Source of the DNA: Candidatus Obscuribacterales bacterium
GTDB taxonomy: Bacteria > Cyanobacteriota > Vampirovibrionia > Obscuribacterales > Obscuribacteraceae
Assembly: GCA_019752635.1 (NCBI GenBank)
Contig: JAIELX010000060.1
Location: forward strand, 1 to 64,000
Length of the DNA: 64,000 bases
Direction: 5' to 3'
The notes under the pieces were generated by a model that saw only the letters and a program-made list of their open reading frames with translations, was not told where the DNA came from and made no database searches. The position numbers and the translations under genes are program-made. This document shows positions 33,887-42,899 of this stretch, piece by piece; position 1 is the first letter of the stretch; each line of letters starts with the position of its first letter.

Positions 33887-35455
33887 ATGCGGATGTTCAG
33901 CCGTAATCAACTTTTGCGAAGGTTATCACTGGCGATGCTTCTGTTACTTGTTTGTGCTGTTCTGCCGAACAGCGTGCCGGCCTTTGCTGCGCCAACGAAT
34001 ATTGGTTCGGCTGCACCGGACTTCACCGGCAACAAGGGCTGGCTCAATACCTCCAAGCCGATCAGCATTAAGGATCTACGCGGTAAGGTCGTGTTGCTCG
34101 ATTTCTGGACTTACTGTTGCATCAATTGTATGCACGCTATTCCGACGTTGAAGGCTCTGGAAGCGAAGTATCCCAACGAACTGGTCGTATTGGGAGTGCA
34201 TTCCGGCAAGTTCAACAATGAGAAGGACCTGGAGAACATTCGCGCCGCGGTGGCGCGCTATGACGTTCGGCACCCCGTTGTGAACGATCCTGAGATGACG
34301 ATCTGGGGGGCCTATGGTGTAGATTCCTGGCCCTACTTCGTGCTTATCGATCCCTCCGGAAAGATTGTGACTACAGCTCGAGGTGAACCCGGTCCTGCGC
34401 TTATCGAGCAGGTCGACAGCCTGATTTCTACCTCTCGTGGAAACAAGTCGCTGAAATCAGGTTCACTAAATTTAGTGGCGGAGAAGGACAAGATCAAAAC
34501 GGCTCCGCTCATGTTCCCCGGAAAGGTCTTAGCGGATCAAGCGACCGGCCGTCTGATTATTAGCGATAGCGGTCACAATCGAATCATTGGGGCGGATTTT
34601 AACGGGCAAGTGCAGTTTGTGATAGGCAGCGGTAAGAAAGGCTTTGCTGATGGCAGCTTTGCTCGCGCGCAATTGAATGCCCCGCAGGGATTGGCTTTGA
34701 AAGGCGAGGAACTCTTCATCGCTGATACTGAAAATCATGCGATACGCGTCGCTAATCTGAAGCTTCGCACTGTTTCCACGATAGCGGGCAATGGCAAGCA
34801 AGCTCGCACCCGCGAAGGCGGCGTTGCTCGTACCGTCGCTCTCAATTCACCCTGGGACCTGACCTTTGTGGGCGGCAAGCTCTATGTTGCCATGGCCGGG
34901 GCGCATCAAATCTGGCAGTATTCTCCAACCACCAAACAGATCGTGCCCTGGTCCGGTAGCGGACGCGAACGCAATCTCGACGGAGCGGCATCTCACGCGT
35001 GTTTCGCACAACCGAGCGGACTCACTTCGGACGGCAAGAAGTTGTATGTGGCCGATAGCGAAGTCAGCGGTGTTCGCAGTGTCAATCTGTCCGACGGAAC
35101 TGCCAGCACCATTGTCGGTAAGGGGCTGTTCGATTTCGGCGATAAGGACGGAATCGGTCCCGCCGCGCGATTACAGCACCCGCTGGGAGTGCTTTGGTAT
35201 GAGGGGAAACTCTATGTCGCCGACAGCTACAACCATAAGATCAAGATTCTTGATCCGTCGACAAAATTGAGTTCGACGCTCTTGGGTACAGGTAAACCGG
35301 GGGGCAGCGATGGCGCTAAACCTGCTTTCTCTGAGCCTGGAGGGGTAAGTGGCGCGGGCGGCAAGCTGTTTATTGCCGACACGAATAATCACGCGATTCG
35401 TGTTTATGATCTCAAATCGAAACTCGTATCTACGCTGCAGCTATCGAAACTTTAG
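33887..35455 (+). CDS. Exported NHLRC2-like protein: thioredoxin domain plus NHL beta-propeller
   Basis: The 522-residue protein has a signal peptide (about 1-30, ending in AFA) and a TlpA-like thioredoxin domain (about 35-180). The redox-active site reads FWTYCCINCMHAIP, in which CINC is the CXXC pair; WPYFVLIDPSGKIV holds the cis-Pro region. A six-bladed NHL-type propeller follows (about 195-520) with repeats such as ISDSGHNRIIGAD, IADTENHAIRVANL, VADSYNHKIKILD and IADTNNHAIRVYD. This domain order matches the NHLRC2 family known from animals and bacteria. Here it should act outside the cytoplasm, probably in thiol-disulfide exchange on a bound partner. ATG 33887 is chosen because it precedes the signal peptide and follows the aconitase terminator; the frame is open back into aconitase, which I reject. 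Confidence 0.88.
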   Translation: MRMFSRNQLLRRLSLAMLLLLVCAVLPNSVPAFAAPTNIGSAAPDFTGNKGWLNTSKPISIKDLRGKVVLLDFWTYCCINCMHAIPTLKALEAKYPNELVVLGVHSGKFNNEKDLENIRAAVARYDVRHPVVNDPEMTIWGAYGVDSWPYFVLIDPSGKIVTTARGEPGPALIEQVDSLISTSRGNKSLKSGSLNLVAEKDKIKTAPLMFPGKVLADQATGRLIISDSGHNRIIGADFNGQVQFVIGSGKKGFADGSFARAQLNAPQGLALKGEELFIADTENHAIRVANLKLRTVSTIAGNGKQARTREGGVARTVALNSPWDLTFVGGKLYVAMAGAHQIWQYSPTTKQIVPWSGSGRERNLDGAASHACFAQPSGLTSDGKKLYVADSEVSGVRSVNLSDGTASTIVGKGLFDFGDKDGIGPAARLQHPLGVLWYEGKLYVADSYNHKIKILDPSTKLSSTLLGTGKPGGSDGAKPAFSEPGGVSGAGGKLFIADTNNHAIRVYDLKSKLVSTLQLSKL

Positions 35456-35463
35456 ACTCGGAT

Positions 35464-37455
35464 CTACGAAGACTGCCGGCCTGTAGCCAGTTCTTGCTTA
35501 AGTTTCGAAATCTCCGCGGCAAATCCGCGCCGACCAGCCAACGTTAAGCCGCTGAATTGTCGCTGTGTACGGGCCAGTAATTTCTCTGCCTCTGCCCGGT
35601 GACCCGACAATGCCAGTGCACGGGCGCGTCGAATAAGAAGAAAATACATGTCGCCATTGTCTTCTCGTGTTTTCGAGATAAGAGAATCCTGAAGTAGCTC
35701 CAGGCACAGTTCAAAATCGTTAAACATGAAGCAATATTCTGCCATCATGCCCGCGATGTTAGCTCGTTCTGATTTGGTGATCTCAGCGGTGTCGAGCAGC
35801 TCCATTGTCTCTCTTGCGACCTCGCTTGCCGGTAAGTTCAGCCTCTTCTTAAATGCGTAGACGTATGCTCGCGTAATGCAGGCGTCAAATGACGACTGTT
35901 CCTTTTCCGACCTCACCAGGTCTTGCGCTAGTTTTAATCCTTCGTGGTACTTCCCGTCATTCAGCAAAGTTTCAAGGATCGCCAGTTGTATCTGCCGCCG
36001 GGCCTGCGGGCTATCCGCAGGCAGAGGAAATTCCTTCAAAAATTTCTCTGCTTCACGTATGCGGCCATGTTTATGAGAGAAATTACAGAGAGTTCGCAGG
36101 GTAGCACCGAAGTTAACGGTACTGAAATCACGGCGTCTGACGTTCTCCCCAAGGGACTTCTTTAAGAGCGCCAATCGCTCTTCAGCATGGATCTCTTTCT
36201 CCTTGTCCCAGTTCGCTGTCTGCTCCATCTGCTCTAAGCATTCGCACGCACTGCGAAAGGCATCGAAGACATCGCCCGCCGAGTCCCTTTCCGAGTAACG
36301 GCTAAGCGCCTGGCGATAAAGCGGCAACGCTTCTCGATAGTTGTTGTCCTTCCTGTAGACGGCATCGGCTGCAGACTTCGCTGCCAGGAATCCTTTTCCC
36401 GTTGAGCCTGAGGGTCTTCGAACAATTGGGACCACCGTTGTTGAATGTTGCCTTTGTGATAAGGCCACTGCCAATCCAGATACCGGAATTATCACGGCGG
36501 CAGCGATCAGCATCAGTCTCCACTGGAATTGTACCGGTGCCTTCTGCGGCAGTTCAAGCGGAAGCACTAGATCATTTGTCAACGCATCGTCCAGGGCTTG
36601 CTCGAGCTCCAAAGCAGAAGCGAATCGGTCGCTCGGTGTTTTCTTCAAACAGCGCGCGATGCAAGTCGCTAGGGCTTCGGGAATTTTGTACTTTCTCGCT
36701 AGTACCTTGCTGCTTGGCGATGCATTTTTGATTTTGCAAAGCATTGTCTCCGCCACAGTCGCACCATCGTGGAGACGCGAACCAACCACGCACTCGAAAA
36801 GAATGCAGCCTATTGCATAAATGTCACTCTGCGCAGAGATTCGCTGTCCACTGCATTGCTCCGGACTCATGTACGCCGCGCTGCCCAGTATCGGTCGTTC
36901 GTCAGTTACAGTGGTCGTTGACTCTGTTTCGAGACTGCTTTTGCGCACTTTTGCTATGCCGAAGTCGATCAGCTTTGGCACAACCCGTGGCTCGGTTTCT
37001 GATGTGGAAAGTAAGATGTTGCCCGGCTTGAGATCGCGATGCACAATGCCGGCGTTGTGCACCACATTTAGTGCTTGCAGCAGTGGCAGGAAAATACTGC
37101 GAAGCTCCTGTGTCCTCAGGCTATGTCCGCTCTTTAAAAGTGCAGATAAGGGTTGCCCTTCGACAAGCTCCATAACGATGTAAGGCTGTTCTGTGTCGAT
37201 GGTCAATCCGAACTGCCAAATGCGCGCAATGTTTTGGTGTTCTAGTTTTGCCAGAATCCTTGCTTCGAGGTGGAACTTCTCCAGCTCGAAGCGCTGTGGC
37301 TTCTCAATGTTGAGTACTTTTATCGCAACAGGGCGGTCGAAGTTGAGTTGTCGTCCTCGATAGACGGTAGAGCTGGACCCTTCTCCCAGCAGAAGTTCAA
37401 TTCGAACATTCTCCAGTTGAGGAAATGAGGGCTGTGATTCTGCGGTGGGCGACAT
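35464..37455 (-). CDS. Membrane serine/threonine protein kinase with TPR-like domain
   Basis: The 663-residue protein has a kinase domain at about 15-280: glycine loop LGEGSSSTVYRGR, Lys in VAIKVL, HRDLKPGNILL, LIDFGIAKV, and YMSPEQCSGQRISAQSDIYA. A transmembrane helix follows at about 310-330 (LMLIAAAVIIPVSGLAVAL), and the remaining 330 residues are TPR-like helices (NYREALPLYRQALSRYSERD, GRIREAEKFLKEFPLP, GHRAEAEKLLARTQRQF). It is a paralogue of the kinases at 26822 and 42886, sharing the YMSPEQC signature. The alpha/beta hydrolase gene lies 5 bases upstream on the same strand, so the two form an operon. Its stop is 8 bases from the convergent NHLRC2-like gene. Confidence 0.92.
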   Translation of the reverse strand: MSPTAESQPSFPQLENVRIELLLGEGSSSTVYRGRQLNFDRPVAIKVLNIEKPQRFELEKFHLEARILAKLEHQNIARIWQFGLTIDTEQPYIVMELVEGQPLSALLKSGHSLRTQELRSIFLPLLQALNVVHNAGIVHRDLKPGNILLSTSETEPRVVPKLIDFGIAKVRKSSLETESTTTVTDERPILGSAAYMSPEQCSGQRISAQSDIYAIGCILFECVVGSRLHDGATVAETMLCKIKNASPSSKVLARKYKIPEALATCIARCLKKTPSDRFASALELEQALDDALTNDLVLPLELPQKAPVQFQWRLMLIAAAVIIPVSGLAVALSQRQHSTTVVPIVRRPSGSTGKGFLAAKSAADAVYRKDNNYREALPLYRQALSRYSERDSAGDVFDAFRSACECLEQMEQTANWDKEKEIHAEERLALLKKSLGENVRRRDFSTVNFGATLRTLCNFSHKHGRIREAEKFLKEFPLPADSPQARRQIQLAILETLLNDGKYHEGLKLAQDLVRSEKEQSSFDACITRAYVYAFKKRLNLPASEVARETMELLDTAEITKSERANIAGMMAEYCFMFNDFELCLELLQDSLISKTREDNGDMYFLLIRRARALALSGHRAEAEKLLARTQRQFSGLTLAGRRGFAAEISKLKQELATGRQSS

Positions 37456-37460
37456 CTCTA

Positions 37461-38342
37461 TTAGTCGCGCGACAGCAGCACTTCTACTGCTTCAAGTTCG
37501 CTGATAAACGATTTCAGCGCAGCGACGAACTTGTCACCAGCAACTTCAGGAATGTCAGTATGATTGGCTTCGGGAAAGACAACCAGCGATTTCTTGCCGC
37601 TGGCGCGAGCGTACATCTCTTCTGCGTGATGGAACGGCACCGTGGCATCTTTGACTCCGTGCAAGATTAATAGTGGCGGATGCGCGCCTTTCAATATAGC
37701 CAGATTGTCCAGCAGGGGCTGCGGAAACAAGAATGCGGGGTAGAGATGCATCAACGGGACATGCTCGCGGCCGATGCGAGTTAGAGAGGCAAATCCCGAC
37801 TGCAATACGAGCCCGGCAGCCTTTCGACGTAGCGAAATTTGACATGAAATTGCTGCGCCGAGCGACTCTCCGTACAAAACAATTTCATCCGGGGCAAGCT
37901 GACATTTTTCGGCAAGATAATCGTAAGCTGCGCAACCGTCGTCGATTACTCCTTGCATGTCCGGTCGTCCGACGCTCTTGCCGTAACCGCGATAGTCGTA
38001 CAGCAGGACATTTTCACCTGCGCGTAATATAGCCTGAAGCAAAGAGCGTCTGCCCGATAAGTTCCCTGTGTTGCCATGACTGAACAATATGGTGCGTTTG
38101 GCACCGGTTTGCTCGAAATGCCAGCCGTGAAGTCTGGTGCCGTCTTTGGCCTGAAAGAAAACGTCCCGATAGACGATGCCGTTCACATGACCGGAGTGGT
38201 AATCCCCTTCAGGGTAAGGATATGGGTGGAAAAGCATGCTTCCGTACAGTCTCTTGGCGACTCTCGGCGAAAGGCCGAAGTACAAGGCTGCAAGCACTGA
38301 GGCTGAGCCTATTGCGACTTTGGGAAGGTCTCGGAACTTCAT
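37461..38342 (-). CDS. Alpha/beta hydrolase (Bem46/ABHD13-like)
   Basis: The 293-residue protein has an N-terminal hydrophobic anchor (about 8-25) and an alpha/beta hydrolase core: the oxyanion region LFSHGNTGN, LLYDYRGYGKSVGRP, the nucleophile elbow YGESLGAAIS (Ser near 150), the acid in HGVKDATVPF and the His in FPEANHTD. It belongs to the membrane-associated Bem46/ABHD13-like serine hydrolases of uncertain substrate. The kinase gene follows after 5 bases, so co-expression is likely. Confidence 0.88.
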   Translation of the reverse strand: MKFRDLPKVAIGSASVLAALYFGLSPRVAKRLYGSMLFHPYPYPEGDYHSGHVNGIVYRDVFFQAKDGTRLHGWHFEQTGAKRTILFSHGNTGNLSGRRSLLQAILRAGENVLLYDYRGYGKSVGRPDMQGVIDDGCAAYDYLAEKCQLAPDEIVLYGESLGAAISCQISLRRKAAGLVLQSGFASLTRIGREHVPLMHLYPAFLFPQPLLDNLAILKGAHPPLLILHGVKDATVPFHHAEEMYARASGKKSLVVFPEANHTDIPEVAGDKFVAALKSFISELEAVEVLLSRD

Positions 38343-38681
38343 GCGATTTCCTGCCGACTGAGTTGACGTACATTCTTGTCACACTATCATGATACCCCGA
38401 GAGACGCACGTTAAGCAGCCGTCGAGCCCCGGAACGCCTGAGAATAGAATTCGATGAACCTCTTGGACGATTTTTGCGAAAGGGCTGTTCCAACTGGTTT
38501 CCGTTGCTGTACCCGGGTCTCTAAAAGGGATGAGGACAGGGACGAAACTTTGCACCCGCAAGCATCTGCTGGCGTACAGACCGGATAATGATGCAGATTT
38601 TCACCGGAAAGCGCTTCACATGCCGCGTTCGCGGAGCAACCATCTGTTAGACTTGCGCCCGTTATTGCGAGTTGGATACAG
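38343..38681. other. Divergent intergenic region, no gene seen
   Basis: This 339-base gap separates the divergent hydrolase and TMEM14-like genes and should contain both promoters. Reading frames here are short or lack ribosome binding sites. No RNA gene or strong repeat was recognised. Confidence 0.5.
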
Positions 38682-39017
38682 ATGATAGAGATTGCCAAGA
38701 TATCTTTGCTGGTGTACGCAGCCCTCGTCGCCGGTGGCGGCATCATGGGTTTTGTCAAAGCGCAGAGCAAAGCATCACTGATTGCCGGCGTTGTGAGCGC
38801 AGTCGTTCTTGTAGTTTGCTATGTTGTTGCACTGGGGGATGCCAAGCTTGGGCTTATGGCAGGAGCTGGTGCAAGCCTGCTTTTGATTGGTGTATTCGCT
38901 ATGCGATTTGCCAAGACGAAAAAATTTATGCCTTCCGGTCTGATGATTGCATTGTCAGTGATTGAAGCTGCATTGATCGCCATGGCTCTCACCTCTGGAA
39001 CACCCGCCGGCACGTAG
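38682..39017 (+). CDS. TMEM14/UPF0136-family small membrane protein
   Basis: The 111-residue protein has four hydrophobic helices with the Gly-rich pattern of the TMEM14/UPF0136 family: YAALVAGGGIMGFVKAQSKA near the start, LIAGVVSAVVLVVCYVVALG, LGLMAGAGASLLLIGVFAMR and a final helix beginning PSGLMIALSVIEAALI, with the typical basic KTKKFMPSG loop. Eukaryotic relatives (TMEM14, plant FAX) are linked to fatty-acid or haem-precursor transport; bacterial members, common in cyanobacteria, are uncharacterised. The start ATG has only a weak GGA upstream. Confidence 0.85.
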   Translation: MIEIAKISLLVYAALVAGGGIMGFVKAQSKASLIAGVVSAVVLVVCYVVALGDAKLGLMAGAGASLLLIGVFAMRFAKTKKFMPSGLMIALSVIEAALIAMALTSGTPAGT

Positions 39018-39322
39018 CTGCGATCTCGCTATCTGCCTGAGCGCGAACTTGCCACTGATTAGCGAGGGGCGGAACGTTCGATTGTCCGCGGGGAGCCCTT
39101 GGCTTGCTCCGTTCCCGCGTAGACTTTCTGCGAATTTTCTATGATTGCGATTTCCTACATATCTGCCAACCCAACGTAACGGACGTGACGTGAACAGAGT
39201 GCTTTGCAACTTCGATCGCGGCGGTCGAACCTGCGGGCTCAGCGTTCCGCCGATATGCCCTCCGGATGTCGAAAAAATATACGAACGGCTTTGTCCACGC
39301 TCCCGACAACCGCGGCGCTTAT

Positions 39323-39345
39323 AAATGGCGTAAGAATCGCCATTT
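39323..39345. promoter_or_regulatory. Inverted repeat upstream of sdh operon
   Basis: AAATGGCG (39323-39330) and CGCCATTT (39338-39345) form a perfect 8-bp inverted repeat with a 7-base spacer, 110 bases before sdhC. The remaining 300 bases of this intergenic stretch (39018-39322) hold nothing I can identify. Confidence 0.4.
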
Positions 39346-39361
39346 CGGCTTTTCAACAGCG

Positions 39362-39381
39362 CTATAATTCACAAGTTATAG
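39362..39381 (+). promoter_or_regulatory. Candidate sdh promoter -10 within a palindrome
   Basis: TATAAT (39363-39368) lies in the left half of the small inverted repeat CTATAA/TTATAG, 17 bases after the repeat at 39323-39345. The -35 position (CCATTT) is poor, so an activator-dependent promoter or a regulator binding site is possible. Confidence 0.35.
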
Positions 39382-39454
39382 TCGAAATCGGATCGTAGCG
39401 ACAGACAAGGGTTACAGGCTCCGACTCGGCGCACAACTGAAATGGATTTCAACG

Positions 39455-40291
39455 ATGAATGACATTAATACCGCACCTGCGTTGGCTGAAGGTACACGAA
39501 GAACGGACGATTGGCGCACTTATCCGACACTAGTGTTGGTGGGGCTGAGCTTGTTTGGTCTCTACGGCGTCTTTCGCGTTTTCGAGAACAATTACTATGA
39601 AGTGGGTAACTTGCTATCGCCCTTCTATTCGCCGAAATTAGAATTCACCTGGTGGAAATGGTCACCGGCAATTTTGATTTTGTGGATTCCAGGACTTTTT
39701 AGAGCCACTTGTTATTACTATCGAAAGGCTTACTACAGAGCTTTCTTCGGCACCCCGACGGCTTGCGGCGTCAAAGCCGCTACCCCGGTTTCACCGATGA
39801 TCGGGTTTCTGACCAAAGGCGGTAAGTCTGATTACACTGGCGAATCGACCGGTCTTTGGTCTCTACAAAACATTCACCGTTATGCTTTCTATCTCGCAAC
39901 GCTAGTGCTTGCGGTGCTCTGGTGGGATGCTCTTGTGACGTTGTTTGCGGCGGACCATTTTTTCAACTTTGCCTACTTGCAAGTTTCGGTCGGCACTATT
40001 GTTTTCTTTTGGAACGTGCTGCTGCTTTCGGCCTATTCCTTTGGCTGCCATGCTTGCCGACACCTTGCCGGTGGCTGTCTCGACAGCTTTTCCTCATCGC
40101 AGGCAGCAAAGACATCCTTGTCGATTTGGGAACGCATAACCACTCTCAATGAAAAGCATGAGCGCTGGGCCTGGGCAAGCCTCTTCTCGGTTGTCAGCGC
40201 CGATGTCTACACAACCCTGGTCGCAAGGGGCTTCTTTCCCGATGTAGTGCTTTTCTCAATGCAGTGGATCATCAATCTTGGTGCGAAATAA
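39455..40291 (+). CDS. sdhC: Succinate dehydrogenase cytochrome b-type membrane subunit
   Basis: The 278-residue protein has five hydrophobic helices (about 25-44, 68-88, 140-160, 168-195, 238-258) and precedes sdhA by 12 bases in a C-A-B order. Candidate haem-ligand His residues lie in NIHRYAFYLAT and FGCHACRHLAGG. A single five-helix anchor instead of separate C and D subunits is typical of the larger-anchor types of succinate dehydrogenase or fumarate reductase. It should hold the flavoprotein and iron-sulfur subunits at the membrane and pass electrons to quinone. The assignment rests mainly on operon context and helix pattern. Confidence 0.82.
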   Translation: MNDINTAPALAEGTRRTDDWRTYPTLVLVGLSLFGLYGVFRVFENNYYEVGNLLSPFYSPKLEFTWWKWSPAILILWIPGLFRATCYYYRKAYYRAFFGTPTACGVKAATPVSPMIGFLTKGGKSDYTGESTGLWSLQNIHRYAFYLATLVLAVLWWDALVTLFAADHFFNFAYLQVSVGTIVFFWNVLLLSAYSFGCHACRHLAGGCLDSFSSSQAAKTSLSIWERITTLNEKHERWAWASLFSVVSADVYTTLVARGFFPDVVLFSMQWIINLGAK

Positions 40292-40303
40292 GGACCTCAA
40301 AAA

Positions 40304-42130
40304 ATGTCGAACTACGAAACTAGAGAACACGACGTACTTGTTATCGGTGCCGGCGGTGCCGGATTAAGAGCCGCTATTGAAGCCGCATCCAAGGGGTTGC
40401 GAGTCGGCCTTGTCACCAAGTCTCTGTTGGGCAAAGCGCACACCGTAATGGCCGAAGGCGGCATCGCCGCGGCGATGGCCACAGTTGATTCACGCGACGG
40501 TTGGCAAACTCACTTCCGCGACACAATGATCGGCGGCAAGTATTTGAACAACTGGAGAATGGCTCAGCTGCACGCACAAGAGGCACCGGAGTGTGTCAAT
40601 GAGCTTGAGCGCTGGGGAGCGGTCTTCGATCGCACCCATGACGGCAAGATTTTGCAACGTGCATTCGGCGGTCACACCTATAAGAGACTGTGTCACGTTG
40701 GAGACAGAACAGGACTGGAGTTGATTCGTACCTTGCAAGACAAGGGCGTGCACTCCGGTATCGACGTCTACATGGAATGCACCATCAGCAAACTTCTAAA
40801 GGATGGAGACAAAGTTTCCGGCGCCTTTGGCTACTTCCGCGAAGATGGTCGCTACATCCTGTTCCGCGCGAAAGCAATTGTTCTGGCAACAGGTGGCGTC
40901 GGTAAGGCGTTTCTGGTTACCTCCAATTCATGGGAATACACCGCCGACGGACACGCGCTGGCTTATGACGCCGGTGCCGACCTCATCGACATGGAGTTCG
41001 TGCAGTTTCACCCCACAGGCATGGTGGCACCGACGGGTGTTCGTGGGATTCTTGTTACCGAAGCCGTTCGTGGTGAAGGTGGTCGTTTGACTAACGCGTT
41101 GGGCGAACGCTTCATGTGGAAGTACCTGCCCGAAGCGCTGGTTAACGACTATGCCGCCGACGAAACTGAAGCTCTGAAATGGGTCGAAGATACTCTTTCC
41201 GGTAAATTGAAGACCGACTATCGTCGTCCCCCTGAACTATCGACAAGAGATAACGTTGCTCGTGCGATCTACCAGGAAGTGAAAGCAGGACGCGGTTCGC
41301 CGAGCGGAGGGGTTTTCCTGGACATCAGCTATCAACCCGCTGATCGCGTCAAGAAGAAGTTGCCGAGTATGTATCACCAGTTCAAAGAATTGGCGGACGT
41401 CGACATCACTAAGGTGCCTATGGAAGTGGGACCGACCATGCACTACATCATGGGCGGCATCCGCGTTGATGCTGATACTGCTCAATCAACCGTTCCCGGT
41501 TTGTTCGCCGCAGGCGAGTGTAGTGGTGGCATGCATGGTGCCAACCGTCTTGGCGGGAATTCGCTTTCTGATTTGATTGTGTTCGGTCGTCGAGCCGGAA
41601 GAGGTGCAGCAGAGTACGCCAGCAATATTGGTAGTATGCCTGCTGTTTCCGATGCCGAAATCAACGAGGCAATCGAAGAGCTTGAAGCTCCGTTGAAACG
41701 AACTGACGGACTAAATCCGTATCATCTGCAGCGTGAAATGTACGAGATTACCGGCACATGCTTTGGTATCTTCCGCGAGGAAGGCGATTTGAAGAAGGGC
41801 ATCGGCCTGATGCACGATCTCAACGAGAAGATCAAGAAAGTAGGCTCGCGCGGCGGCAAAGCTTACAACCCCGGTTGGCACTTGTGCCGCGATTTGAGAA
41901 ATTTGTCGATTGCTGCCGAAGCGATTGGCAGTAGTGCCCTCTCTCGCCGCGAAAGCAGAGGGGCCCACAGCCGCCTCGACTTCCCTGATACCGACGAAAA
42001 TCTAGGTCACGAGAATACCTCTATCACTCGCGGCGCGGACGGTTCAATGAAGCTGGAGAAGACCGCGCTTCCGGAAATGCCCGCCGACCTGAAAGAAATT
42101 TTGAAGAAGAAGGAGGTAGCTCATGCTTGA
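40304..42130 (+). CDS. sdhA: Succinate dehydrogenase flavoprotein subunit
   Basis: The 608-residue protein shows the FAD-binding GAGGAGLRAAIEAASKG near the N-terminus, the flavinylation His in AHTVMAEGGIAAAM (near 47), the second dinucleotide-binding stretch VLATGGVGKAF, the substrate-site QFHPTGM, the active-site region RGEGGRL, and MGGIRVDAD with LFAAGECSGGMHGANRLGG near the C-terminal part of the domain. It oxidises succinate to fumarate and reduces covalent FAD. AAGGA lies before the ATG, overlapping the sdhC stop region. The 3' end overlaps sdhB by 8 bases. Fumarate reduction is a possible alternative direction. Confidence 0.96.
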   Translation: MSNYETREHDVLVIGAGGAGLRAAIEAASKGLRVGLVTKSLLGKAHTVMAEGGIAAAMATVDSRDGWQTHFRDTMIGGKYLNNWRMAQLHAQEAPECVNELERWGAVFDRTHDGKILQRAFGGHTYKRLCHVGDRTGLELIRTLQDKGVHSGIDVYMECTISKLLKDGDKVSGAFGYFREDGRYILFRAKAIVLATGGVGKAFLVTSNSWEYTADGHALAYDAGADLIDMEFVQFHPTGMVAPTGVRGILVTEAVRGEGGRLTNALGERFMWKYLPEALVNDYAADETEALKWVEDTLSGKLKTDYRRPPELSTRDNVARAIYQEVKAGRGSPSGGVFLDISYQPADRVKKKLPSMYHQFKELADVDITKVPMEVGPTMHYIMGGIRVDADTAQSTVPGLFAAGECSGGMHGANRLGGNSLSDLIVFGRRAGRGAAEYASNIGSMPAVSDAEINEAIEELEAPLKRTDGLNPYHLQREMYEITGTCFGIFREEGDLKKGIGLMHDLNEKIKKVGSRGGKAYNPGWHLCRDLRNLSIAAEAIGSSALSRRESRGAHSRLDFPDTDENLGHENTSITRGADGSMKLEKTALPEMPADLKEILKKKEVAHA

Positions 42131-42866
42131 GGCACGGATGAAAGTATGGCGCGGCGACAAAAACGGCGGCGCCTTCAAAGAGTACAAAGTGCCGGTTGAA
42201 AATGGCATGGTTGTACTAGATGCGATGCACTACATTCAGCGCGAGATTGAACCGGACCTCGCTGTTCGTTGGAATTGTAAGGCTGCTAAGTGCGGATCTT
42301 GCAGTGCCGAAGTGAATGGCAAGCCGGCGCTGATGTGCAAAACGCGGATGGAAGGATTCGTAGAGCAGGGGCAAGAAATAGCGGTTGAACCGCTGCACGC
42401 TTTCCCGATCATCAAGGATCTTGTCACCGACGTGTCCTGGAACTTTGAGGTGAATAAGAGAATTCAGCCCTTTACGCCGAAAGAAGGTGCTGATTTCACT
42501 TTCTATCAAGAAGACATTGAGCGCGTGCAAGAGTTTCGTAAGTGCATTGAGTGCTTCCTCTGTCAGGATGTATGCCATGTTCTGCGTGATAGCAATCGCA
42601 AAGATGCTTTCATCGGACCACGTTTCATGGTGCGCGTGGCGAGTTTGGAAATGCATCCTCTCGACACCGGTGATCGCCTGAAGTTCTTGAAGGAAAAGGG
42701 TGGCGTTGGATTCTGCAACATCACGAAATGCTGTACTGAAGTCTGCCCGGAAGACATTCACATAACCGACAACGCCATCATTCCGTTGAAAGAGCGGGTC
42801 GTAGACGAATACTACGATCCTGTTGCTAAGTTCTTCAAAACCATGTTCGTGAAGAGCAACAAGTAG
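42123..42866 (+). CDS. sdhB: Succinate dehydrogenase iron-sulfur subunit
   Basis: The 247-residue protein has the N-terminal plant-type ferredoxin motif WNCKAAKCGSCSAEVNGKPA with CKTRM for the [2Fe-2S] cluster. The C-terminal half has CIECFLCQDVCHV and CNITKCCTEVCPEDIHITD for the [4Fe-4S] and [3Fe-4S] clusters. It relays electrons from the flavoprotein to the membrane quinone site. AGGAGG precedes ATG 42123, which lies inside the end of sdhA, so translation is coupled. The last gene of the operon is followed by a hairpin at 42872-42899. Confidence 0.95.
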   Translation: MLEARMKVWRGDKNGGAFKEYKVPVENGMVVLDAMHYIQREIEPDLAVRWNCKAAKCGSCSAEVNGKPALMCKTRMEGFVEQGQEIAVEPLHAFPIIKDLVTDVSWNFEVNKRIQPFTPKEGADFTFYQEDIERVQEFRKCIECFLCQDVCHVLRDSNRKDAFIGPRFMVRVASLEMHPLDTGDRLKFLKEKGGVGFCNITKCCTEVCPEDIHITDNAIIPLKERVVDEYYDPVAKFFKTMFVKSNK

Positions 42867-42871
42867 ACTCC

Positions 42872-42899
42872 ACGGAACGAGGTTTCTATTGCGTTCCGT
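42872..42899. terminator. Hairpin after sdhCAB
   Basis: ACGGAACG and CGTTCCGT form a perfect 8-bp stem with a 12-base loop, starting 6 bases after the sdhB stop and running into the last codons of the convergent kinase gene. There is no clear U-tract. Confidence 0.5.
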
